Part shown: in pieces, positions 1-7,878 of the stretch
How positions within the stretch are numbered: position 1 is the stretch's first letter
Layout: each line of letters opens with the position of its first letter
Source: Paracoccaceae bacterium
GTDB lineage: Bacteria > Pseudomonadota > Alphaproteobacteria > Rhodobacterales > Rhodobacteraceae
NCBI GenBank assembly: GCA_024236495.1
Contig: JACKKJ010000002.1
Span: 304,501 to 368,500 of the forward strand
DNA: 64,000 nt
Direction of reading: 5' to 3'
Notes under the pieces: model-generated
What the model was told of the DNA's origin: nothing
What the model saw: the letters and a program-made list of their open reading frames with translations, nothing else
Databases searched by the model: none
Program-made: the position numbers and the translations under genes

Positions 1-578
1 GCGTCATAGTCGCGGAACGCACGGTAGGCACCCATGATGGTCTTGACCGCCTTCTGGATCAGCGCCCCGTCAAGACCAAGCGAGAACGCGATCTCTCGCG
101 CTTGAAAGCTTTGCATGCCGACCGCCGGATCGACCACGACGCGGATGATGCTGTCGGGCCGGTCGGCAGAGATGTCCTCGATCTCCATTCCGCCCTCGGC
201 CGAGGCGACGACGCAGATCCGCTCGGCCTTCCGGTCCAGCACGAAACCGAGGTAGATTTCCTGTGCGATGTCCGAAGCCTCCTCGATGTAGAGGCGGCCG
301 ACCAGTTTGCCTGACGGCCCGGTCTGATGGGTGACCAGCTTGCGGCCAAGCATGGATTCGGCAGCGGTGACGATCTCTGCCTCGGTGCGACAGAATTTCA
401 CCCCGCCGGCCTTGCCGCGGGCGCCGGAATGAATCTGCGCCTTCACAACCCATGCTCCGCCGCCGATTTCCAGCGCGCGGTAGGCGGCCTGTTCGGGGCT
501 GTAGGCGATGGCGCCGCGCGGGATGTCGACCCCGCACTTCGCCAAAAGCGCCTTTGCCTGGTATTCGTGAATGTCCAT
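1..578 (-). CDS. mtkA: Malate-CoA ligase (malate thiokinase) beta subunit, 5' part only
   Basis: ATP-grasp subunit of the ligase that makes malyl-CoA from malate, ATP and CoA in the serine cycle. The gene runs off the left edge; 192 residues are visible. It starts MDIHEYQAKALL, the standard SucC/MtkA start, and carries KAQIHSGARGKAGGVK (about residues 47-62), the nucleotide-binding stretch of the family. Succinyl-CoA synthetase SucC is the close alternative. The adjacent malyl-CoA lyase and serine-glyoxylate aminotransferase, and the stretch LGFVLDRKAERICVVAS, which I recall as MtkA-like, favour malate as substrate. ATG at 578 has a GAGGAGG ribosome site at about 585-591 and lies 10 bases after mclA. 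The alpha subunit (mtkB) should follow outside the window. Confidence 0.85.
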   Translation of the reverse strand, partial: MDIHEYQAKALLAKCGVDIPRGAIAYSPEQAAYRALEIGGGAWVVKAQIHSGARGKAGGVKFCRTEAEIVTAAESMLGRKLVTHQTGPSGKLVGRLYIEEASDIAQEIYLGFVLDRKAERICVVASAEGGMEIEDISADRPDSIIRVVVDPAVGMQSFQAREIAFSLGLDGALIQKAVKTIMGAYRAFRDYD

Positions 579-588
579 GCCATCCTCC

Positions 589-1533
589 TCAGGCTGAAGC
601 CGATGCGATGGCGTCGGCCACCACGATCACGTTGCGCGCCATGCGTTCGCTGGCCGCGTCGATCATCTTGCCGTCCAGCGCCGCGGCACCCTTGCCTTCA
701 GCGGCCGCCTTCTGCAGTTCCTCGATGATCCTGCGGGCGCGCGTTACCTCGGTCGCCGGGGGCGAAAAGACGTCGTTGGCCAGCGCGATCTGGCTGGGAT
801 GGATGGCCCACTTGCCCTCGATCCCGAGGGCCGCCGCGCGTCTGGCCGAGGCGACATAGGCATCGGGATCGGAGAAATCGCCAAACGGCCCATCGATGGC
901 CCGCAGACCGTAGGCGCGGCAGGCGACGGTCATGCGCGACAGCGCAAAGTGCCACTGGTCGCCCGGATAGTCCGGGTTCAGCCCGCCGATGACGACCGTC
1001 CGCGCCCGGTTCGACGCGGCGTAGTCCGCGACCCCGAAGTGCAACGCCTCAAGCCGGCCCGGCGTCGCGGCGATCGCCTCGACGTTTGCCATGCCAAGCG
1101 CGGTTTCGATCAAAGCCTCAAGCCCGATCTTGCGGGTGAAGCCCTTGGCCGTCTCGATCTGGCTGACGATCGTCTCGACTGTGTAGAGATCTGCCGGCAC
1201 CCCGACCTTCGGCACCAGGATCGTGTCGATGTGCTGGCCCGCCGCTTCCACGATCTCGACGACATCGCGGTACATGTAGTGGGTGTCGAGACCGTTGATG
1301 CGGATCGACATGGTCTTTCCGGCAGCCTTCCAGTCGATCTCGTTCAGCGCCTCGATGATGTTCTTGCGTGCAGCGATCTTGTCGGGCGGCGCGACGGCAT
1401 CTTCGAGATCAAGAAAGATGTAGTCGGCAGCACTTGCCGCGGCCTTTTCGATCATCGTGGGGTTCGACCCCGGAACTGCCAGTTCGGACCTTTGCAGGCG
1501 CTGTTTCTTGAGGGGGTGAAGCGTATAGCTCAT
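589..1533 (-). CDS. mclA: L-malyl-CoA lyase of the serine-cycle type
   Basis: Cleaves malyl-CoA to acetyl-CoA and glyoxylate, the step after MtkAB in the serine cycle. The protein has 314 residues and belongs to the HpcH/HpaI aldolase (CitE) family with a TIM-barrel fold. Visible signatures are RSELAVPGSNPTMIEKAA near the N-terminus, IFLDLEDAVAPPDK (about 39-52, acidic metal-binding region), IRINGLDTHYMYRD and GKWAIHPSQIALAN near the C-terminus. The N-terminal wording matches Methylobacterium MclA better than the Rhodobacter Mcl1 of the ethylmalonyl-CoA pathway, as I remember those sequences. It begins one base after the stop of the upstream aminotransferase, so the genes are co-transcribed. 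Citrate lyase beta is the less likely alternative. Confidence 0.88.
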   Translation of the reverse strand: MSYTLHPLKKQRLQRSELAVPGSNPTMIEKAAASAADYIFLDLEDAVAPPDKIAARKNIIEALNEIDWKAAGKTMSIRINGLDTHYMYRDVVEIVEAAGQHIDTILVPKVGVPADLYTVETIVSQIETAKGFTRKIGLEALIETALGMANVEAIAATPGRLEALHFGVADYAASNRARTVVIGGLNPDYPGDQWHFALSRMTVACRAYGLRAIDGPFGDFSDPDAYVASARRAAALGIEGKWAIHPSQIALANDVFSPPATEVTRARRIIEELQKAAAEGKGAAALDGKMIDAASERMARNVIVVADAIASASA

Positions 1534-1534
1534 G

Positions 1535-2722
1535 TCAGGCTGCCTTCTGCTGCGCCGTCTTGGCGTTGCGATAATGGGTTATGGCGGCGGCAAGGCCCGA
1601 CCCGGCCTCGATCCGCGCGCCGGTGTCCAGAAGCGCGAGTTCGGCCGCGCCGACCGCACCGATCAGCATCACTTCGTTCAGCGATCCCAGGTGTCCTATG
1701 CGGAACGCCTTGCCCGAAAGCTGCGCCAGCCCGGCACCAAGAGAGGTCCGGTAGCGGTCGTAGGCGGTGCGGATCACCGCGACCGCATCGACGCCCTCGG
1801 GCACGCGGATTGTCGTGACCGTGTCGGAAAGAAACTCGGGCGCTGCGACGATCCCGCAGCCGCTCCAGGCGCGAACCGCGGCGCGGACACCCCCGGCCAG
1901 GTGATGCTGACGCGCCCAGACGTTCTCCATCCCCTCCTTCAACAGAAGGTCCACCGAGACCCGCAGGCCGCGCAGCAGCTGGGTCGCCGGGGTATAGGGG
2001 AAATAGCCGGTGTCATTGAGCCGGATCATGTCCGAGAACTCGAAATAGGCGCGGCGCATCCCTGCCGCCTGCGACACCTCAAGTGCCTTCGCGGACACGC
2101 CGAGGAGACCCAGACCCGCAGGCAGCATGAAGCCCTTTTGCGAACCGGCGACCGCCAGATCGACACCCCAGTCCTCCATCTCGAACGCGATGGAGGCGAT
2201 CGAGGAAACACCGTCCACGAAGAGAAGCGCGGGGTGGCCCAGCGCGTCCAGAACCTCGCGAACCGCCTTAACGTCCGAGGTCACGCCGGTCGCGGTTTCG
2301 TTTTGCGTGACGCAAACGGCCTTGATCTCGTGACTGCGGTCGGCCCCGAGGATACGGGCATACTCAGTCACCGGAACGCCCTTGCCCCATTCGACATCCA
2401 GAACCTCGGGCCGCAAGCCCAGCCGTTCAGCCATCTCGACCCAAAGGGTCGAAAACTGGCCGAACCGCGACATCAGGACCCTGTCGCCCTCGTTCAGCGT
2501 GTTGGTGAATGCGGCCTCCCAGGCGCCGGTCCCGGAAGACGGGAACACGAAGACCCGGCCGGTTCGGGTGCGGAAAACCTGCTTCAGATCATCCAGAAGC
2601 GGCTTCACGAACCCGCCGAAGTCGGGCGCACGCATGTCCTCCATCGGCAGGTTCATGGCCTGCCGGACGGGTTCCGGCACATTTGTGGGGCCGGGGACGA
2701 AAAGATGGGCGTATCCGTGCAT
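1535..2722 (-). CDS. sgaA: Serine-glyoxylate aminotransferase
   Basis: PLP-dependent class V aminotransferase (395 residues) that converts serine plus glyoxylate to hydroxypyruvate plus glycine, so it uses the glyoxylate released by MclA. The start HGYAHLFVPGPTNVPEPV is the standard AGXT/Sga N-terminus. DLAVAGSQKGFMLPAGLGL (middle of the protein) holds the PLP lysine in the SQK triplet. I chose ATG at 2722 because AGGA lies 7 bases upstream; the open frame extends to 2788, but the ATG at 2755 has no well-placed ribosome site. It is the first gene of the sgaA-mclA-mtkA operon and diverges from the LuxR gene. Alanine-glyoxylate aminotransferase is the alternative, less likely in this context. 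Confidence 0.9.
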   Translation of the reverse strand: MHGYAHLFVPGPTNVPEPVRQAMNLPMEDMRAPDFGGFVKPLLDDLKQVFRTRTGRVFVFPSSGTGAWEAAFTNTLNEGDRVLMSRFGQFSTLWVEMAERLGLRPEVLDVEWGKGVPVTEYARILGADRSHEIKAVCVTQNETATGVTSDVKAVREVLDALGHPALLFVDGVSSIASIAFEMEDWGVDLAVAGSQKGFMLPAGLGLLGVSAKALEVSQAAGMRRAYFEFSDMIRLNDTGYFPYTPATQLLRGLRVSVDLLLKEGMENVWARQHHLAGGVRAAVRAWSGCGIVAAPEFLSDTVTTIRVPEGVDAVAVIRTAYDRYRTSLGAGLAQLSGKAFRIGHLGSLNEVMLIGAVGAAELALLDTGARIEAGSGLAAAITHYRNAKTAQQKAA

Positions 2723-3085
2723 GGGGCTGTCCTGCTCAGGTGAGATTGCCGTCATGACAGCGCGAAACGGCACCTCCCGGACCCTCAAGCCGGATAGAAG
2801 CGCAAGCCGTGCAGGTGTATCGCTTGCCCGATCGGGTAGGATCGTCTACCCGGTCGGTAGAGTTAGCGGTAATGCCGCAGATGCGAAATCTGATCGCCCT
2901 TAAACGCCTGATTTTGAATACATTTGTGTACAATCCGAAAAAGTTTCCGATGATGGACCGTCGGGCCGGATTCCGCGCCGCAAACGGCGGAAATCACCTG
3001 AAAACCGCCGCATTCCAACGATGGCAGCGCGGCGCGGTCGTGGTTTTCTTCCCCTGCCCCGGTCAGGCGGGGTGGGGAGGGTCGC
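2723..3085. other. Divergent intergenic region of the serine-cycle operon
   Basis: This 363-base gap separates sgaA from the LuxR-type gene and must hold both promoters. It is less GC-rich than its surroundings around 2905-2945. I see no convincing small gene. The clearest structure is the inverted repeat at 2830-2855, listed separately. Confidence 0.6.
2830..2855. promoter_or_regulatory. Inverted repeat, candidate operator
   Basis: GATCGGGTAG (2830-2839) and CTACCCGGTC (2846-2855) are inverted copies with one mismatch, separated by six bases. The centre lies about 120 bases upstream of sgaA and 240 upstream of the LuxR gene. The geometry suits a dimeric HTH protein. Which protein binds is inference only. 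Confidence 0.45.
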
Positions 3086-3688
3086 TTGAACATCGTCATC
3101 GCCGATCAGCGGAAACTTGTCTGCGACAGCGTTCAGCTTCTTGTGTCCTCACTGCCCGGCTACCGGGTTCTGGGGCAGGCACAGGATCTTTCGCGCGCCG
3201 AGGCGCTCGTAGGCGCGGCAGCAGATGGTGTGACGCTGATCTCCGGGGTCCAGCTTGGCAATGGCGATATCGTCGCGCTTCTGCGCCGCTGCCGTGCGCG
3301 CGGCACCTTGCCCCGAACCGTCGTCCTGATCTCCCCCGGCGAATTGAACTACGCGCGCGAGGCCCTGCGCGCGGGCGCGGGCGCAGTGTGCCTCCTGGAC
3401 GATCTTCACCAGAAGCTGCCACAGATCCTGGCCGCGCAGGCCGACGGCGTCGTCGCCCTTCCGTCGGCGCTGATGGCGCGCATCCTTGCCGATCCCGCCG
3501 ACCGCCTGACCAAGCGCGAACACGAGATCATGGCGCTGCTCAAGGAAGGGCTGACGAATTTTCAGGTCTCCGCCCGTCTGGGCCTGTCGGAGAACACGGT
3601 CAAGTACTACCTCAAGACGATCTACCAGAAGCTCGACGTGTCGACCCGGACCGCCGCCATCGCCCGGTACCTGACCGAAGATTACTGA
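3086..3688 (+). CDS. LuxR/NarL-family regulator with degenerate receiver domain
   Basis: DNA-binding regulator of 200 residues: receiver-like domain (about 1-125) and a C-terminal LuxR helix-turn-helix (about 137-195; LTKREHEIMALLKEGLTNFQ, then LSENTVKYYLKTIYQKL). The receiver looks unable to take a phosphate: the phospho-acceptor Asp position is Ser53 (TLISGVQLGNGD), the acidic pair near the N-terminus is DQ instead of DD, and the usual Lys after beta-5 is missing (AVCLLDD). The start is TTG at 3086, supported by GGGGAGG five bases upstream. The gene faces the serine-cycle operon, so it may regulate it; that is inference. No sensor kinase gene is adjacent. Confidence 0.85.
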   Translation: MNIVIADQRKLVCDSVQLLVSSLPGYRVLGQAQDLSRAEALVGAAADGVTLISGVQLGNGDIVALLRRCRARGTLPRTVVLISPGELNYAREALRAGAGAVCLLDDLHQKLPQILAAQADGVVALPSALMARILADPADRLTKREHEIMALLKEGLTNFQVSARLGLSENTVKYYLKTIYQKLDVSTRTAAIARYLTEDY

Positions 3689-3891
3689 CCCGTTCGCTTC
3701 CAGCCCTTGACATGACGCGCGTGAAAGGGCATCTGCGCCAGGTTGCTGCGCTGCCGCGTGAGACAGCCGCGCCCGCCAACCGGGCACATCAGCGACACGA
3801 CATCCCGGTTCCCCATCACGCAGGGTTCTGATCGTCCGGCCGGACAGGCGCATTCGGCGCCGGTCCAGAGGCAAGGGCGCAACCCTCGTTC

Positions 3892-3909
3892 GCCACGCGT
3901 CCGCGTGGC
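3892..3909 (+). other. Hairpin in the leader of the RNA helicase gene
   Basis: GCCACGC (3892-3898) and GCGTGGC (3903-3909) form a perfect 7-bp stem with a four-base loop, 45 bases upstream of the rhlE start. No T-run follows, so it is not an obvious terminator. The 266-base gap 3689-3954 shows no convincing small gene. Confidence 0.4.
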
Positions 3910-3954
3910 TTCACAGATGCCGCGCCGTGCAGGTGCGGTTCGAAAGGATCTTAC

Positions 3955-5217
3955 TTGTTCGACTTCGACATGCTCGGCCTTGCGCCGACACTTCTTTCTG
4001 CGCTGAAGCGCGCGGGACTTACCCAACCCACCCCCATCCAGAACCAGGCGATCCCGCTTGCGCTTCAGGGTCATGACGTGCTGGGCCTTGCCCAGACCGG
4101 CACCGGCAAGACGCTGGCCTTCGGCCTGCCGCTGGTGGATCATCTCCTGGCAGAACCCGGCAAGCCCGCGCCCAGGACCGTGAAGGCACTGATCCTTGCG
4201 CCAACACGCGAACTGGTCAACCAGATCGCCGACAGCCTGCGTATCCTGACCGCCGGCACCAAGGTCCGCGTCGTGACCGTTGTTGGCGGCCAGTCGATCA
4301 ACAAGCAGATCGAGGTACTCAGCCGAGGCAACGACATTCTCGTCGCCACGCCGGGACGGCTGATCGACCTGATGGATCGCGGGGCCGTCAACCTGTCGTC
4401 GGTCCGCCACCTTGTTCTGGACGAAGCCGACCAGATGCTGGACCTGGGCTTCATCCACGCGCTGCGCAAGATCGCCCCGCGCCTTGGCACGCCGCGCCAG
4501 ACGATGCTTTTCTCCGCCACGATGCCCAAGCAGATGGAGGAACTGAGCCGCGCCTATCTGAAGGATCCGCGCCGCGTTCAGGTCTCGCCTCCGGGCAAGG
4601 CCGCCGACAAGATCACGCAGTCGGTGCATTTCATCGACCGCGCCCGCAAGCCGGACATGCTGCGCGAGATTCTGGCGCGTGACCTTGGTGCGTTGACGCT
4701 TGTCTTCTCGCGCACCAAACACGGCGCCGAAAAGCTGATGAAGGATCTGGTCGCAGACGGGTTCAACGCCGCGTCGATCCACGGCAACAAGAGCCAGGGC
4801 CAGCGCGACCGCGCGATCAAGGCCTTCCGCGACGGCACCGTGACGATCCTTGTCGCCACCGATGTGGCGGCGCGCGGCATCGATATTCCCGGTGTGGCCT
4901 ATGTCATCAACTACGACCTGCCCGAAGTGCCCGACAACTATGTCCACCGGATCGGCCGCACCGCCCGCGCCGGCCGCGAGGGCGAGGCGATCGCGTTCTG
5001 CACGCCCGACGAGGCCGATCAGCTGCGCGACATCCAGAAGCTGATGAAGATCGAGATCCCGGTCGCAAGCGGCCGCGTCCCGGTCTTCGGGACCGACAAG
5101 CCCGCGCGCAGGCCCGGGCCGAAACAGCACCGCGGCCCCAAGCCCGGTGCAGTCGCCGGTGAGAAGCCCGCCGCCAACAGCAACCGCCGCCGCCAGCGCC
5201 GCCGCCGCGCCGCCTGA
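3955..5217 (+). CDS. rhlE: DEAD-box ATP-dependent RNA helicase, RhlE group
   Basis: ATP-driven RNA unwinding protein (420 residues) for ribosome assembly, RNA decay or cold response. Motifs in order: Q motif LTQPTPIQNQAIP (about 22-34), Walker A AQTGTGKT (46-53), PTRELVNQ, TPGR, DEAD, SAT, then helicase C-terminal motifs including VATDVAARGIDIPGV and HRIGRTARAG. The tail is basic (RRQRRRRAA) and probably binds RNA. The likely start is TTG at 3955 with AAAGGA upstream; ATG at 3970 would lose five residues. A strong hairpin at 5226-5264 follows the stop. Other DEAD-box subtypes (DbpA, SrmB) cannot be fully excluded. Confidence 0.88.
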   Translation: MFDFDMLGLAPTLLSALKRAGLTQPTPIQNQAIPLALQGHDVLGLAQTGTGKTLAFGLPLVDHLLAEPGKPAPRTVKALILAPTRELVNQIADSLRILTAGTKVRVVTVVGGQSINKQIEVLSRGNDILVATPGRLIDLMDRGAVNLSSVRHLVLDEADQMLDLGFIHALRKIAPRLGTPRQTMLFSATMPKQMEELSRAYLKDPRRVQVSPPGKAADKITQSVHFIDRARKPDMLREILARDLGALTLVFSRTKHGAEKLMKDLVADGFNAASIHGNKSQGQRDRAIKAFRDGTVTILVATDVAARGIDIPGVAYVINYDLPEVPDNYVHRIGRTARAGREGEAIAFCTPDEADQLRDIQKLMKIEIPVASGRVPVFGTDKPARRPGPKQHRGPKPGAVAGEKPAANSNRRRQRRRRAA

Positions 5218-5225
5218 GGCCAACG

Positions 5226-5264
5226 AACCCGGGGGATCGCCGTTGGGCGGCGATCCCCCGGGTT
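5226..5264 (+). terminator. Rho-independent terminator of rhlE
   Basis: A perfect 17-bp stem, AACCCGGGGGATCGCCG (5226-5242) with its complement at 5248-5264, encloses a five-base loop. It starts eight bases after the rhlE stop and ends in TTT. Confidence 0.85.
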
Positions 5265-5474
5265 TCCGAAAGGAAAAGGTGGCCGCAGGCGGGCTGCCGC
5301 GCGACCTGCCAGGACTGCGACGTCAACTTTCGCGGCGCGACGCGGGGAGACGCGGGGAGACGCCGATCGACGGCCCGGGTGACCGGAAAGGCAACGCTAC
5401 CAGACCGCGCACCCCACCGACAGCGGCCGTTCCGAAAACTCGGACCGGCCCGTCAACGTTATCAAGAAGATGGG

Positions 5475-5551
5475 TGGTAGCGGAGGAGGGATTTGAACCC
5501 CCGACACAAGGATTATGATTCCTCTGCTCTAACCAGCTGAGCTACTCCGCC
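5475..5551 (-). tRNA. tRNA-Met (anticodon CAT), elongator type
   Basis: The 77-base cloverleaf reads, on the minus strand, acceptor GGCGGAG, D-arm with GCTCAGCTGGTTAGAGC, anticodon stem-loop GAGGA-ATCATAA-TCCTT, T-arm with GGTTCAAATCC, and acceptor CTCCGCT followed by an encoded CCA (5475-5477). The anticodon is CAT. The acceptor pairs fully, including its first base pair, unlike initiator tRNA, which argues for elongator Met. A lysidine-modified Ile(CAT) tRNA is the alternative, but the sequence resembles alphaproteobacterial elongator Met. Confidence 0.93.
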
Positions 5552-5676
5552 AGAGCGTGCGCGTAGGTATGCGAGCCCGGACGGGCCGTCAAGCCGAAAA
5601 TCGCAGGTTCTGCACGACGACATTTCCCGTCGCCTTTTCGACCGGGACGGGATAGCACCGGGACGAGGATCGCAGG

Positions 5677-7848
5677 ATGCAGCAACCGATACCCCTGACC
5701 CGAGATATCGTCTTTGTCGGCGGCGGCCATGCGCATGCGCTTGTCTTGCGGATGTGGGGCATGAAACCGATCCCCGGCGTTCGCCTGACGCTGGTCAGCC
5801 CGGACCCGACCGCGGCCTATTCCGGCATGCTGCCCGGCCATGTCGCCGGGCACTACCCGCGCGAGGCGCTGCAGATCGACCTGGTGAAACTGGCCCGTTT
5901 CGCAGGCGCGCGGCTTGTCCTGGGCCGAGCCACCGGCATCGACCGGCAGGCCCGCCGCGTCATGGTCGAGGGTCGCCCTTCCCTGGCATACGATCTGTTG
6001 TCGGTCGACATCGGCATATCCTCGGACATGCCGGCGCTGCCAGGCTTTGCCGAACACGCGGTGCCGGCCAAGCCGCTTGACGCCTTCGCCGACCGCTGGG
6101 GCGCCTTCGCGGCCGCGCCGCCGGCAAACGCTTCGGTCGCAGTGATCGGTGCGGGCGTAGCGGGCGTCGAACTTGCGCTGGCGGCGGCACAGCGGCTCGG
6201 GCAGGACGCCCGGATCACCCTGATCGAGGGGGGATCGGCGCTTGCCGCCGTCGGCCGCGGCGCACGCGCGGCACTTCTGCGCCACATCGCGCGCGCAGGC
6301 GTGACGCTGATCGAAGGCTGCCCTGCGGCGGCCGTTCAGGCGGGCGGCGTGCGACTTGCCGACGGCCGTCTCGTGGGCGCAGACTTCATCCTCGGCGCGG
6401 CGGCGACGCGGGCACAGGGCTGGCTGGCCGACACCGGGCTTGCGCTGCACGACGGCTTCGTCATCGTGGATGAATACCTGCGATCCGTCACCGATCCGGC
6501 GATCTTCGCAGCGGGCGACATTGCCCACCTGGCCCATGCGCCCCGCCCAAAGGCCGGCGTCTTTGCCGTGCGCGAGGCACCGATCCTGCTGGCGAACCTG
6601 GCCGCCGCGGTGACCGGCAAGGGACGCTTGCGGCCCTATCACCCGCAACGCGACTATCTGAAGCTTGTCTCGGCCGGCGCGGGGCGGGCGGTCGCCGACA
6701 AATGGGGCCTGCCACTTGACGGCAAATGGCTCTGGCGGTGGAAGGACGGAATCGACCGCAAGTTCATGGCAAGGTTCGACCCGCTTCCCGCGATGCCGCG
6801 TCCCGCACTGCCCGAACCTGTGGCGGCGGGCGTGGCCGAGGAGCTTGGACGGGGCAAGCCGATGTGCGGCGGCTGCGGCGCCAAGGTCGGGCGCGCGGAC
6901 CTTGCGGCGGCGCTGGCCGAACTGCCGCAACCCCGGCGCGGCGATGTGATCTGGGGCGCGGGCGACGACGCGGCGGTGCTGCGCCACGGCACCGGCACGC
7001 AGGTCCTGACCACCGACCATGTCCGCGCCTTCACCGAAGACCCCTGGATTCTGGCCCGGATCACCGCCGTTCACGCGCTGGGGGACATCTGGTCGATGGG
7101 CGCCCGGCCGCAGGCGGCGCTGGTGCAGGTGATCCTGCCCCGCATGGCGCCCCGACTACAAAGCGAAACCCTCCGGGAGATCATGGCGGGCGCGGCAGAG
7201 GTCTTTGCGGCCGAGGGTGCCGATGTGGTCGGCGGACACACGAGCCTTGGGGCCGAACTGACGCTTGGCTACACGGTGACGGGTCTTTGCGACGGTGCGC
7301 CCGTCACGCAATCCGGCGCGCGACCCGGCGATCTGCTGATCCTGACGAAACCGGTCGGGACGGGTGTGATCCTTGCCGCTGAAATGGCGCTTGCGGCGCC
7401 CGGCGCGGCGGTGGCGCAGGCGCTGCGATCCATGTCGCGCCCGCAAGGTGCTGCGGCGGCCGTGCTTGCACCCGTGGCACATGCGATGACCGACGTGACC
7501 GGGTTCGGACTGGCCGGGCATCTTCTGGGCATGCTTGACGCATCGGGTCTGGCCGCCACGCTGGACCTTGCAGCAATGCCGATCCTTCCCGGCGCGGAGG
7601 ATCTGTCGGCAAGCGGCCATGGGTCGACGCTCCTGCCGGCGAACCGCCAGTCGATGTCGCGGATGCTCCTGACCGAAAGCCCGCGCGCGGACCTTCTGTT
7701 CGATCCGCAGACGGCGGGCGGGCTGCTGGCCGCCGTACCGGAAGGACAGGCCGCCGATGTGCTGGCCCGCCTCGCCGACCTTGGCGAAGGCGCCGCGATC
7801 ATCGGAGGACTTGAGGAAGGCAAGCCCTTCATCACCGTCGAAGGCTGA
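5677..7848 (+). CDS. selD: Selenophosphate synthase fused to an N-terminal FAD/NAD(P) oxidoreductase domain
   Basis: Two-domain protein of 723 residues. Residues 1 to about 365 are a pyridine nucleotide-disulfide/NDH-2-like flavoprotein (VFVGGGHAHALVLRMW at the N-terminus, VAVIGAGVAGVELALAAA in the middle, IFAAGDIAHL near its end). Residues from about 390 are selenide, water dikinase, which makes selenophosphate from selenide and ATP. The active-site segment CGGCGAK gives Cys400 and Lys403, matching catalytic Cys17 and Lys20 of E. coli SelD; it is a Cys, not a selenocysteine, form. DDAAVL and GHTSLGAEL follow as expected. The fusion is known in other bacteria and may supply reduced selenium. 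mnmH, which uses selenophosphate, is convergent 30 bases away. Confidence 0.92.
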   Translation: MQQPIPLTRDIVFVGGGHAHALVLRMWGMKPIPGVRLTLVSPDPTAAYSGMLPGHVAGHYPREALQIDLVKLARFAGARLVLGRATGIDRQARRVMVEGRPSLAYDLLSVDIGISSDMPALPGFAEHAVPAKPLDAFADRWGAFAAAPPANASVAVIGAGVAGVELALAAAQRLGQDARITLIEGGSALAAVGRGARAALLRHIARAGVTLIEGCPAAAVQAGGVRLADGRLVGADFILGAAATRAQGWLADTGLALHDGFVIVDEYLRSVTDPAIFAAGDIAHLAHAPRPKAGVFAVREAPILLANLAAAVTGKGRLRPYHPQRDYLKLVSAGAGRAVADKWGLPLDGKWLWRWKDGIDRKFMARFDPLPAMPRPALPEPVAAGVAEELGRGKPMCGGCGAKVGRADLAAALAELPQPRRGDVIWGAGDDAAVLRHGTGTQVLTTDHVRAFTEDPWILARITAVHALGDIWSMGARPQAALVQVILPRMAPRLQSETLREIMAGAAEVFAAEGADVVGGHTSLGAELTLGYTVTGLCDGAPVTQSGARPGDLLILTKPVGTGVILAAEMALAAPGAAVAQALRSMSRPQGAAAAVLAPVAHAMTDVTGFGLAGHLLGMLDASGLAATLDLAAMPILPGAEDLSASGHGSTLLPANRQSMSRMLLTESPRADLLFDPQTAGGLLAAVPEGQAADVLARLADLGEGAAIIGGLEEGKPFITVEG

Positions 7849-7878
7849 TCTCAAGACGTTTGGTGCGACGCCATCCGG

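Noticed and set aside
3682..5223. Long minus-strand open frame opposite the RNA helicase
   Set aside because: It mirrors the high-GC codon pattern of rhlE and has no recognisable protein features, whereas the plus strand has all DEAD-box motifs.
5542..7074. Minus-strand open frame of 510 codons opposite selD
   Set aside because: Arg/Gly/His-rich shadow of the selD fusion gene, and it overlaps the tRNA-Met gene.
5677..7848. SelD as a selenocysteine-containing protein
   Set aside because: The active-site position is encoded by a normal Cys codon (Cys400), and I see no in-frame TGA.
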